Assembly: GCA_004356175.1 (NCBI GenBank)
Contig: SMXV01000012.1
Coordinates: 1 to 6,034, forward strand
DNA length: 6,034 bases
DNA from: Acidobacteriota bacterium
GTDB lineage: Bacteria > Actinomycetota > Acidimicrobiia > Spongiisociales > UBA5794
Direction: 5' to 3'
Under the pieces are notes generated by a model. That model searched no databases and was not told where the DNA came from. It was given only the letters and a program-made list of their open reading frames with translations. The number at the start of each line of letters is the position of its first letter. Positions within the stretch are counted from its first letter, which is position 1. This document shows, piece after piece, positions 1 to 6,034 of this stretch. Position numbers and translations under genes: made by a program.

Positions 1-1928
1 GCCCGCATCGGCCCTCCCTCGAACTGAAACACTCCAATCGAGTCCCCTCGGCGAAACATCTCGAAGATGTCGTCATCGTCAAGTGGCACATTGTCAATGT
101 CAGGCCTCGTACCCGTGTTGCGCTCGATGAGGTCGAGTGAACGCTCGATAGTTGCGAGCGTCGTGAGACCAAGGAAGTCCATTTTCAACAATCCAAGAGC
201 CTCGACACCGTGCATTTCGTACTGTGTGACGACTTCAGCGTCCTCGCCTTTCTGCTGGATTGGCACGATGTTCGTGAGACGCTCTGGTGATATAACGACA
301 GCAGCTGCGTGAATGGAGTCCTGGCGCCTCAAGCCTTCGAGGCCTCGTGCGGTATCGACGATCTCCGACGCCCCGTCGAGGCTCACGAGTAGGTCTCGCA
401 GCCCTGACGCTGCCGAGAAGTGGTCGCGCAGATCGCTTGGTGCGTCTGGACCGGGCTTGGTAAGGCACTGGTCAATCGTCGCGTCCTTGCCGAGAATCGC
501 TGGCGGCATTGCCTTTGCGAGCTGGTCACCAGTTGAGTAGGGAAAGTCAAGAACCCTCGCGGCATCCCGTAGCGCTTGTTTGCCCTTAATAGTGGAGAAC
601 GTGATGATCTGAGCAACATGATCAGAACCGTACTTTTCGGCCGTGTAGGTGATCATGTCCGTGCGGTAGCGCTCATCGAAATCCATGTCGATATCTGGCA
701 TCTCTTTGCGACCAGGGTTGAGGAATCGCTCGAAGATGAGTCCGAATTCGATCGGATCAAGAGCAGTAATTTCGAGGCAGTACGCAACAATCGAACCCGC
801 AGCACTCCCCCGTCCCGGTCCGACCCTGATATTTCTGCTGGCCGCGTACGCAATGATGTCCCACACAATCAGAAAATACGCAGAGAATCCCATTTCGGAG
901 ATGACTTTCAGCTCATAGTCGATGCGTTCCTGCACCTCCGGGTCAAGCGGACCGTATCGTCTCGCAGCTCCTTCGAGAACCAGTTCTCTGAGATATGTGT
1001 CCTCCGTGTGGCCCTGGGGTACATCGAAGGTCGGGAGCAGAATTCGGCCGAACTCGATCTCGAAATCGACTCGCTCTGCGATGAGCAGCGTATTGTCCGC
1101 GGCGCCAGGGTATCGCTCGTCGTCAAAGAGTGTCCTCATCTGGGATGACGACTTCAGATAGAACTCGTTGGATTGGAACTTGAACCTGTTGGCATCAGAC
1201 TTGACCGAGCCCGTCTGAATACACAGCAAGGCATCGTGAGCATCGGCTTCGTATTCGTGCGTGTAGTGGGAGTCGTTTGCAGCAAGCAACGGGGCACCGA
1301 TTCTTCTGCCTATGTCGAGAAGGTCGTCCATGATCGCCTGTTGGGCAGGGATTCCGTGATCCTGTAGCTCGATGAAAAAGTTCTCTTTTCCCAATATGTC
1401 CTGATACATGGACGCTGTACGGAGCGCCGCATCAAAGTCACGCTCAGTGTGACTCTGCCCGTCCTCTGCCGTGTCGTCGACCCCAAGAAGCTGTGGCACG
1501 AAACCGCCGAGGCACCCGGTCGTTGCGATGAGTCCCTTGCTGTGTTCGGCTAGCAGTTCTGTGTCAATGCGTGGCTTGTAGTAGTAACCCTCGGTGTACG
1601 AGCGCGAGGCGAGCTTCATGAGATTCCGATAGCCAACTTCATTTTCGGCAAGAATCGTCATGTGATATCGCTTGTTCTCGCGCCGCGCGGGACGGTCGAA
1701 ACGCGAGCCGGGAGTCATGTACGCCTCGAGGCCGATGATGGGTTTCACACCCTCGGCTTTTGCAGCCACCATGAAGTCAATAACGCCGTAGAGCACTCCA
1801 TGGTCCGTGATTGCCACCGCTGGTTGTCCGTCGGCGGCTACAGCGCGTACAAGGTCGTTTACCTTGGCCGCACCATCAAGCATTGAGAACTCAGTGTGGA
1901 CGTGAAGATGAGCAAAACTGTCAGGCAC
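1..1928 (-). CDS. dnaE: DNA polymerase III alpha subunit, N-terminal ~642 residues (3' end cut by window edge)
   Basis: This is the catalytic subunit of the replicative DNA polymerase (family C). The PHP domain opens at residue 7 with HLHVHTEFSMLDG. All nine usual PHP metal ligands are visible: H9, H11, D18, H43, E68, H89, C139, D219 and H221. The polymerase domain follows, with GPGRGSAAGS at 370-379, PDIDMDFD carrying D412 and D414, and KMDFLGL carrying D584. These match E. coli D401, D403 and D555. The frame leaves the window just after GVFQFEGGPMR, where most family members have FQLE. Full-length homologues have about 1150-1200 residues, so tau-binding and C-terminal parts are outside. The GTG at 1926-1928 is chosen because it gives the usual short N-terminus before HLHVH and an in-frame TGA lies seven codons upstream, at 1947-1949. 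Its ribosome site is weak (GGGG, 1933-1936). The gene is divergent from pfkA. Identification is secure; the start is probable. Confidence 0.97.
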   Translation of the reverse strand, partial: MPDSFAHLHVHTEFSMLDGAAKVNDLVRAVAADGQPAVAITDHGVLYGVIDFMVAAKAEGVKPIIGLEAYMTPGSRFDRPARRENKRYHMTILAENEVGYRNLMKLASRSYTEGYYYKPRIDTELLAEHSKGLIATTGCLGGFVPQLLGVDDTAEDGQSHTERDFDAALRTASMYQDILGKENFFIELQDHGIPAQQAIMDDLLDIGRRIGAPLLAANDSHYTHEYEADAHDALLCIQTGSVKSDANRFKFQSNEFYLKSSSQMRTLFDDERYPGAADNTLLIAERVDFEIEFGRILLPTFDVPQGHTEDTYLRELVLEGAARRYGPLDPEVQERIDYELKVISEMGFSAYFLIVWDIIAYAASRNIRVGPGRGSAAGSIVAYCLEITALDPIEFGLIFERFLNPGRKEMPDIDMDFDERYRTDMITYTAEKYGSDHVAQIITFSTIKGKQALRDAARVLDFPYSTGDQLAKAMPPAILGKDATIDQCLTKPGPDAPSDLRDHFSAASGLRDLLVSLDGASEIVDTARGLEGLRRQDSIHAAAVVISPERLTNIVPIQQKGEDAEVVTQYEMHGVEALGLLKMDFLGLTTLATIERSLDLIERNTGTRPDIDNVPLDDDDIFEMFRRGDSIGVFQFEGGPMR

Positions 1929-2133
1929 CGTACCCCAATTCAGGAATCACATACGCATTGATGCCGTCGTGGAACGTTCTTCGCGGAACTTTCGACACCG
2001 TACCTGCCCACCCGGACGGACGACGACCTACGGTCTCTAATGTAGTGTCGGAACAACGGTCAGTACCACACCCACAATCGCCATGGCGAAGGAACGAATC
2101 CATGCATCGAATCGACAACGGGAGACCTTCGTC
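1929..2133. promoter_or_regulatory. Divergent intergenic region between dnaE and pfkA, with a possible shared -10 element
   Basis: These 205 bases must carry the promoters of both divergent genes. The only promoter-like element I could find is TAATGTA at 2038-2044. It reads TAATGT on the plus strand and TACATT on the minus strand, both fitting the loose actinobacterial TANNNT form of a -10 box. It lies about 90 bases from the pfkA start and 110 from the dnaE start. I found no convincing -35 hexamer at 16-18 bases on either side. The region also holds a 9-base direct repeat, CACCGTACC (1926-1934 and 1996-2004), and a near repeat, GGAACGTTC / GGAACTTTC (1971-1979 and 1985-1993). No riboswitch-like structure or small gene is apparent. 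That the region is regulatory follows from its position; the exact elements are weakly supported. Confidence 0.35.
2120..2125 (+). promoter_or_regulatory. Ribosome binding site of pfkA (decides the start)
   Basis: GGGAGA stands eight bases before the ATG at 2134. The alternative in-frame ATG at 2083 has no purine-rich site before it. This favours 2134 as the start. Confidence 0.75.
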
Positions 2134-3159
2134 ATGGCCGTCATAGGTGTACTCACGGCTGGTGGCGACTGCCCGGGTCTGAACGCCGTTATTCGCGGAG
2201 TTGTGAGCCGGAGCGTTGCAAACGGCAACACCGTTGTTGGTGTCCTCAACGGTTGGGAAGGCCTCATGCACGACCACACCGTGCCACTCACCCGCGACAG
2301 CGTGCGGGGCATTCTCGGACGCGGAGGGACCATCCTCGGCACGTCTCGTATGGATCCGTATCTCCACGGAGAAGGTCTCTCGACATGCAGCCCCACTCTG
2401 AGCAGAAACGGCATTGACACCCTGATTGTGATCGGAGGCGACGGCACCCTTCGAGCAGCTCAACGGCTCGGCGACGAGGGCCTCAGCGTCATAGGCATTC
2501 CAAAGACGATCGACAACGACATCTGCGGAACGGATATGACCTTCGGGTTCACGACCGCTGTGCAAATTGCGACAGACGCTGTTGACCGCCTCGCCACGAC
2601 AGCCGAGGCACACAACAGAGTCATTGTCGTCGAGGTCATGGGCCGTACAAAGGGTTGGATAGCAACCCACACCGGTGTTGCCGGAGGGGCGGACTACATC
2701 CTGATACCGGAACAGCCATACGACATCAACCACGTTGCGAACGTGCTGCGAAAGAGGCACAGCCAGGGGCACAAGTATTCCATTGTTGTCGTTGCTGAGG
2801 GTGTCACACCGCCCCCAGGGTATGAACTTGATGACGTGAAGACGGACACGTTCGGATTCGAACGACTCGGAGGCGTCGCCTACGGAGTTGCCGCTGCGCT
2901 TGAGAAGATCACCAACTTTGAGACACGGGTGTCAGTTCTTGGACACATCCAGAGAGGCGGCACGCCTGTTGCGTCTGACCGCGTTCTTGCGAGCCGCCTT
3001 GGTGTTGCTGGTGCAGACTACGCGCTCGAAGGAATGACCGACATCCTGGTAGCGGTCAAAGGCACTGACATCGTGTCTGTGCCGCTCAGCGAGGCAACCA
3101 GCGGAATCAAAGACGTTCCTGATGAGCTCTACGACATGGCCCAAACGTTCTTCGACTGA
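2134..3159 (+). CDS. pfkA: 6-phosphofructokinase, group III type, probably ATP-dependent
   Basis: This cytoplasmic enzyme phosphorylates fructose 6-phosphate to fructose 1,6-bisphosphate, the committed step of glycolysis. From the ATG at 2134 it has 341 residues, and numbering falls in register with E. coli PfkA over the first two thirds. Visible sites are the nucleotide loop TAGGDCPGLN (8-17), R72, GGDGT (101-105), PKTIDND (123-129) with D127 and D129, R162, MGR (169-171) and E222. After an insertion of about 22 residues relative to E. coli come R265, H271 and R274 in the HIQRGG block. Gly104 favours ATP as donor, since pyrophosphate enzymes have Asp there. Lys124 is shared with pyrophosphate enzymes and with ATP-using actinobacterial group III enzymes. 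ATP is therefore likelier but unproven. R21 and R54, effector-site residues in E. coli, are present; other effector residues differ, so allostery is uncertain. The gene is divergent from dnaE and convergent with the acyltransferase, so it is probably monocistronic here. Confidence 0.96.
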   Translation: MAVIGVLTAGGDCPGLNAVIRGVVSRSVANGNTVVGVLNGWEGLMHDHTVPLTRDSVRGILGRGGTILGTSRMDPYLHGEGLSTCSPTLSRNGIDTLIVIGGDGTLRAAQRLGDEGLSVIGIPKTIDNDICGTDMTFGFTTAVQIATDAVDRLATTAEAHNRVIVVEVMGRTKGWIATHTGVAGGADYILIPEQPYDINHVANVLRKRHSQGHKYSIVVVAEGVTPPPGYELDDVKTDTFGFERLGGVAYGVAAALEKITNFETRVSVLGHIQRGGTPVASDRVLASRLGVAGADYALEGMTDILVAVKGTDIVSVPLSEATSGIKDVPDELYDMAQTFFD

Positions 3160-3165
3160 CCACTG

Positions 3166-3220
3166 GCTCGTCGAGCGGTACGGATGCAGCTTGGCGCAGC
3201 ACAGGCGTTATCGCAGCCTG
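3166..3220. terminator. Weak candidate terminator structures in the convergent pfkA / acyltransferase gap
   Basis: The 63 bases between the two convergent stop codons contain two small inverted repeats. One is GCTCG-T-CGAGC at 3166-3176. The other is CAGGC, a 9-base loop, then GCCTG, at 3202-3220. Neither is followed by a T-run on either strand, so neither is a classical intrinsic terminator. Position makes termination here plausible, but the structural support is poor. Confidence 0.2.
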
Positions 3221-3222
3221 AC

Positions 3223-4671
3223 TCAGCTCCCCATCGGCGGACGTTTCCTGACTCTCTTCTTCTCTACCGGTTTCGCCGCGAGAAGCTCATCGAACGCAGC
3301 CAGAATCAGCTCAGCGAGCAGCGAAGCGTCGGGAATCAGGTCACGGTCCATGTTGATGCCAATGTCGATCATTCCGTTGATCGAAAACATGGCAATGCCC
3401 GCTCCGTGGCTCTGCCACAGAGGCACAAGCGGGTAGGTCGCGGTCATATCTGACCCAGCGAGATACAAAGGAAATTGCGGACCGGGGATGTTCGTAACCG
3501 TCATGTTGAAGGGCCGAGCTCGTCCAGCGAGCCGAGCAGCGAGAGAGACCAACGTTGCCGGAGCTCCTGTCGAGACTTCGACCAGGGTGGACGCCCCGAG
3601 GGCCTGATCTGTGTCCTTGAGATTTCTCGTTGCCTTCACCACTCGCTGCACTCGGATTGCCGGATCGGGTTCGTCGATGGGCAGAGCCATCAACCACATG
3701 GCGACCTTGTTACCAAGAGTTCCCGATTCAGCCTTCGTGCGCACCGAGACAGGTGCCATGATGCGGAATTCAGTCGATGCCAGATCATCCTCGCTCCTGC
3801 CACCAACATCTATGAGGTATTCGCGCACTGCGCCGGCAACTATGGCAAGCATCACATCGTTCACTGTCGCGCCGTGCGCGTTCTTGATGGTCTTGACATC
3901 GTCCAGGGAGATCTCGAGCCAGTCGAACTTTCGTGATCCTCCGATTGGCCCGTTCAGACTCGTCTTGTCTGTTTGTGTCAGCCAGCCTGACGACAAAGAC
4001 GCTCTCGCCGCGTTCGCTTTCTCTGACCAGCTCGCCCTAAGTTCACCGATCTCGGAAGGCGCATTGACTATTCCCGAGATCACTGAGGACACCACTCGTG
4101 ACAGTTCGCGTACCACCAGCTCCGTTCCGGTCGGAGCTGGCCGAGGATTCCAAGGTTTCGGCTTCGCAATCTTGAACTCAGGAGTGAAATCGAGCAGAAC
4201 GGCCATTAGGTCTATGCCAGACACTCCATCGATCATGCAGTGATGGATCTTGGAGACGAGCGCAAATCCTCCCTGCTCAAGACCCTCGACGATGTAGAGC
4301 TCCCACAGGGGCCGTGACCTGTCAAGCTGCTGAGACATCAGGCGACCTGCAAGATCTTTCAACTGTTGAGACGATCCCGGTTGAGGAAGGGCAACGTGGC
4401 GAACGTGATAGTCAAGATTGAAGTGCTCGTCATCGACCCAGACGGGTGATCCCTCAAGCGGAACCGTCGCAATCCGTTGCCGGTAGCGCGGAATGAGATC
4501 AAGTCGTGACCGGATCAGCTCTCTGATGGTGTCGATGTCGATTCCGTCGGACGAGACCGAGACTCCATCCCCGAACAGAGACACTGCTCCGACATGCATA
4601 TGCGTGGTTCTTGTCTCGAGAGCCAGAAATGACGCGTCAAGATTCGAGAGCCGTTCGTAGTGAACTGTCAC
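3223..4671 (-). CDS. Wax ester synthase / diacylglycerol O-acyltransferase (WS/DGAT family)
   Basis: Bacterial WS/DGAT enzymes transfer an acyl group from acyl-CoA to diacylglycerol or a fatty alcohol, giving triacylglycerol or wax ester at the membrane or lipid-droplet surface. The protein has 482 residues, close to the family norm. The condensing-enzyme motif HHxxxDG appears as HHCMIDG at 143-149, with H144 the expected catalytic base. Other family blocks are RLSNLDASFLALE near the N-terminus, PLWELYIVEG (121-130), LNGPIGGSRKF (239-249), ATVNDVMLA (268-276) and NMTVTNIPGP (389-398). No signal peptide or clear membrane segment is seen. The extreme C-terminus (467-477) is strongly basic. The GTG start at 4669-4671 overlaps the rluD stop by four bases (GTGA) and has GGAGA (4678-4682) ahead of it, so translation is probably coupled to rluD. 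The family call is firm; preference for triacylglycerol or wax ester cannot be read from sequence, and the number of paralogues in the genome is unknown. Confidence 0.95.
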   Translation of the reverse strand: MTVHYERLSNLDASFLALETRTTHMHVGAVSLFGDGVSVSSDGIDIDTIRELIRSRLDLIPRYRQRIATVPLEGSPVWVDDEHFNLDYHVRHVALPQPGSSQQLKDLAGRLMSQQLDRSRPLWELYIVEGLEQGGFALVSKIHHCMIDGVSGIDLMAVLLDFTPEFKIAKPKPWNPRPAPTGTELVVRELSRVVSSVISGIVNAPSEIGELRASWSEKANAARASLSSGWLTQTDKTSLNGPIGGSRKFDWLEISLDDVKTIKNAHGATVNDVMLAIVAGAVREYLIDVGGRSEDDLASTEFRIMAPVSVRTKAESGTLGNKVAMWLMALPIDEPDPAIRVQRVVKATRNLKDTDQALGASTLVEVSTGAPATLVSLAARLAGRARPFNMTVTNIPGPQFPLYLAGSDMTATYPLVPLWQSHGAGIAMFSINGMIDIGINMDRDLIPDASLLAELILAAFDELLAAKPVEKKRVRKRPPMGS

Positions 4672-5621
4672 AAGGTTTCTCCATCAACATCGCACACCGA
4701 ACCAAGGTCGGGTGCTCCAAGATTCGCAAGGCTAGCCGAAAGATCCGCGGGTAAAGAGGAAGTGAATGTGATCGCTTCACCAGTTCTGGGATGATTGAAT
4801 GCAAGCTGCCTTGCATGCAACCATGTGCGCCCGGGATCGCCAACAACGCCTCGCTTTCCATACACGCCATCACCGAGAACTTTGTGTCGGATGGACCCGA
4901 GATGAACACGAATCTGATGAGTTCTACCTGTATCGAGAGTTACGGAGAGAAGGGTCGCGTCCCTCACAGACCATCGTGCAAGTGTGCGGTAATGCGTAGT
5001 TGCCGGTCGGCCAAGTCGATCCACATGCATACGTGTCGGATTGGACGGGTCTCGGCCGATTGGCGCATCAATCGTGCCAATCGTGTTGGTAAAAGTGCCA
5101 TGGACCACGCTCAGGTAGCGTCGGGCAATTTCTCGCTCCTTCATCATTGCAACAAGTCGATCATATGTCTCAGCAGTGCGCGCAACGACGAGCAGGCCGG
5201 AGGTGTCCCGGTCGAGACGGTGAACGATGCCCCATCTCCCGGTCTGGCCCACACCGACAATGTCCGGGTACCTGTCGATGAGTCCGTTCACGAGTGTGCC
5301 GCCGTCCCTCCCAGATCCCGGATGAACGACGACGCCGCATGGTTTGTCGACGACCAATATCGATGCATCCTCAAAGACGACGTCAAATGGCACCGATGGA
5401 TCCGCGACGAGATCAAGAACCAGCTCAGGCAGGACGACACTGACGCGTATGCCGGACCTCATCTTCTGAGAGGGCTTGACCGCGACACCATCGATGGTGG
5501 CGCCGCCGACATCGATAATGGTTCGCACACTTGAGCGCGACAGGTCCAGAAGTTCGGCAAGAACCTTGTCTGCCCGTTGAGCATCCTGCTGGGGAGCGAC
5601 AGTGACTTGAACGGTGCTCAC
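4668..5621 (-). CDS. rluD: RluA/RluD-family 23S rRNA pseudouridine synthase
   Basis: These enzymes convert specific uridines in RNA to pseudouridine. RluD modifies positions 1911, 1915 and 1917 of 23S rRNA helix 69 during 50S maturation. The 317-residue protein begins with an S4 RNA-binding domain (about residues 15-65, from RADKVLAELLDLSRSSVR). The catalytic domain opens with the DKPCGVVVHPG block (92-102), followed by HRLDRDTSG (134-142), where D137 of RLD is the expected nucleophile. A conserved segment, DTGRTHQIRVHL, lies toward the C-terminus. Length and domain order fit RluD rather than the S4-less RluA, although target positions cannot be proven from sequence. The GTG start at 5619-5621 overlaps the lspA stop by four bases and is preceded by GGAAG (5627-5631). 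The stop overlaps the acyltransferase start in the same way, so it is the middle gene of a coupled lspA-rluD-acyltransferase operon. Confidence 0.95.
   Translation of the reverse strand: MSTVQVTVAPQQDAQRADKVLAELLDLSRSSVRTIIDVGGATIDGVAVKPSQKMRSGIRVSVVLPELVLDLVADPSVPFDVVFEDASILVVDKPCGVVVHPGSGRDGGTLVNGLIDRYPDIVGVGQTGRWGIVHRLDRDTSGLLVVARTAETYDRLVAMMKEREIARRYLSVVHGTFTNTIGTIDAPIGRDPSNPTRMHVDRLGRPATTHYRTLARWSVRDATLLSVTLDTGRTHQIRVHLGSIRHKVLGDGVYGKRGVVGDPGRTWLHARQLAFNHPRTGEAITFTSSLPADLSASLANLGAPDLGSVCDVDGETL
4678..4682 (-). promoter_or_regulatory. Ribosome binding site of the WS/DGAT gene, inside the rluD 3' end
   Basis: GGAGA on the minus strand lies six bases before the GTG at 4671, within the last codons of rluD. 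It supports the GTG start and independent re-initiation at the GTGA overlap. Confidence 0.7.
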
Positions 5622-6034
5622 GAACGCTTCCAGAACGCGGCCACCAACAGCAGCGCTACTCCGATGTTGATTGCTGAATCGGCGACGTTGAATACCGCAA
5701 AGAACTCGACATCGATAAAGTCGACCACGGCTCCGTTAAGGACACCATCGCCTCTCAGAACACGGTCAATCAGGTTCCCAATTGCGCCGCCTAGCACGAG
5801 CCCGAGAGCAACAGCCTCAAGGCGACGCTTCGTGTCCTTGAGTATGTAGAACACAAATCCAATGACTCCGAACCCAATGAGGGCAATCACTGGGCCGCCG
5901 TTCGTGAATGACGAGAATGATGCGCCCGTGTTGTAGGTCAGGCGAAATCTCAGAACACCATCAACAACCACGAACGGGTCGTCCTGGAGATAGGCAACGG
6001 CCAGCCATTTCGTGACCTGATCAACAGCAACGAC
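5618..6034 (-). CDS. lspA: Lipoprotein signal peptidase (signal peptidase II), 5' end cut by window edge
   Basis: LspA is an inner-membrane aspartyl protease that cleaves the signal peptide from diacylglyceryl-modified prolipoproteins at the lipobox cysteine. The open frame continues without a break from the window edge, giving 138 residues; about 15-30 N-terminal residues, including most of the first membrane segment, are missing. Numbering from the edge, visible family blocks are VDQVTKW (4-10), YNTGASFS (34-41), GGAIGNLIDRV (82-92), VVDFIDV (103-109) and FNVADSAINIG (115-125). The conserved aspartates D5, D90, D105 and D119 are all present, and the catalytic pair comes from the last blocks. 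Hydrophobic stretches near 48-65, 74-89 and 120-134 fit the remaining membrane helices. The TGA at 5618-5620 overlaps the rluD GTG by four bases (GTGA). This is probably the first or an early gene of the operon, but its start and promoter are outside the window. Confidence 0.95.
   Translation of the reverse strand, partial: VVAVDQVTKWLAVAYLQDDPFVVVDGVLRFRLTYNTGASFSSFTNGGPVIALIGFGVIGFVFYILKDTKRRLEAVALGLVLGGAIGNLIDRVLRGDGVLNGAVVDFIDVEFFAVFNVADSAINIGVALLLVAAFWKRS
5627..5631 (-). promoter_or_regulatory. Ribosome binding site of rluD, inside the lspA 3' end
   Basis: GGAAG on the minus strand lies five bases before the GTG at 5621. It overlaps the last lspA codons and supports the coupled GTG start. 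Confidence 0.6.

Noticed and set aside
576..1148. Open frame of 190 codons on the plus strand
   Set aside because: It is antisense to the dnaE polymerase domain, which contains GPGRGSAAGS and PDIDMDFD in the opposite frame; no family resemblance.
1947..1958. Tiny upstream frame (ATG CGT ATG stop) on the minus strand ahead of dnaE
   Set aside because: Three codons without a clear ribosome site; too short to tell from chance, so not called a leader peptide.
1971..1989. LexA/SOS box upstream of dnaE
   Set aside because: The actinobacterial/Bacillus-type box needs GAAC, four bases, then GTTC. Here GAAC and GTTC are fused (1972-1979), or occur in the reverse order six bases apart (GTTC at 1976-1979, GAAC at 1986-1989).
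2083..2133. Longer pfkA N-terminus starting at the ATG at 2083
   Set aside because: It would add 17 residues before the standard phosphofructokinase N-terminus and has no ribosome site, whereas the ATG at 2134 has GGGAGA at proper spacing and puts residue numbering in register with E. coli PfkA.
1921..2772. Open frame of 283 codons on the minus strand, antisense to pfkA and reaching the dnaE start region
   Set aside because: It lies opposite an unmistakable phosphofructokinase, resembles no family I recognise, and has the patchy composition of a mirror frame of a GC-biased gene.
2134..3159. Pyrophosphate-dependent phosphofructokinase
   Set aside because: Lys124 fits, but position 104 is Gly instead of the Asp that blocks ATP in pyrophosphate enzymes; kept only as an alternative.
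3611..4243. Open frame of 210 codons on the plus strand
   Set aside because: It is antisense to the WS/DGAT gene, including the HHxxxDG region at its edge, and looks like a shadow frame.
4791..5534. Open frame of 247 codons on the plus strand
   Set aside because: It is antisense to the rluD gene across its catalytic motif; the translation shows no domain-like pattern.
1..6034. tRNA, rRNA, CRISPR, insertion sequence or phage content
   Set aside because: Five housekeeping or metabolic genes fill nearly all the window; the two gaps (205 and 63 bases) show no repeat array, transposase remnant or cloverleaf-like sequence on reading.

Overview
The window holds five protein-coding genes, two of them cut by the window edges, packed with almost no spare DNA. 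The contents suggest an actinobacterium-like genome. The DnaE is of the actinobacterial type with a complete PHP metal site, the phosphofructokinase is a group III enzyme of the kind common in Actinobacteria, and there is a bacterial wax ester synthase/diacylglycerol acyltransferase (WS/DGAT), a family most abundant in actinobacteria. Base composition, judged from a few lines, is about 55-60% GC. That is lower than in Streptomyces or Mycobacterium, so a less-studied lineage such as Acidimicrobiia is possible, but this is inference only.

Layout. On the minus strand, entering from the right edge, are lspA (signal peptidase II, 5' end missing), an RluA/RluD-family 23S rRNA pseudouridine synthase, and a WS/DGAT acyltransferase. 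Each of the two junctions is a 4-base GTGA overlap, so this is a tightly coupled operon ending at 3223. After a 63-base convergent gap lies pfkA on the plus strand (2134-3159). A 205-base divergent intergenic region (1929-2133) separates pfkA from dnaE, which starts with GTG at 1928 and runs leftward out of the window. About 642 codons of dnaE are present, from the PHP domain through all three catalytic aspartates.

How the genes relate. lspA and rluD are housekeeping genes that are often neighbours, and dnaE lies close downstream of them in several actinobacteria. Here two carbon-metabolism genes sit between rluD and dnaE: WS/DGAT, which makes storage triacylglycerol or wax ester from acyl-CoA, and pfkA, the committed step of glycolysis, in inverted orientation. 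Translational coupling of the lipid-storage enzyme to rluD is the most unusual feature of the arrangement.

I found no RNA gene, CRISPR array, mobile element or phage gene, and no evidence for an undescribed multi-gene system. The long additional open frames are antisense shadows of the real genes. The points worth following up are the WS/DGAT placement, the complete PHP proofreading site in DnaE, the mixed Gly104/Lys124 signature of the phosphofructokinase, and a possible symmetric bidirectional -10 element between dnaE and pfkA.
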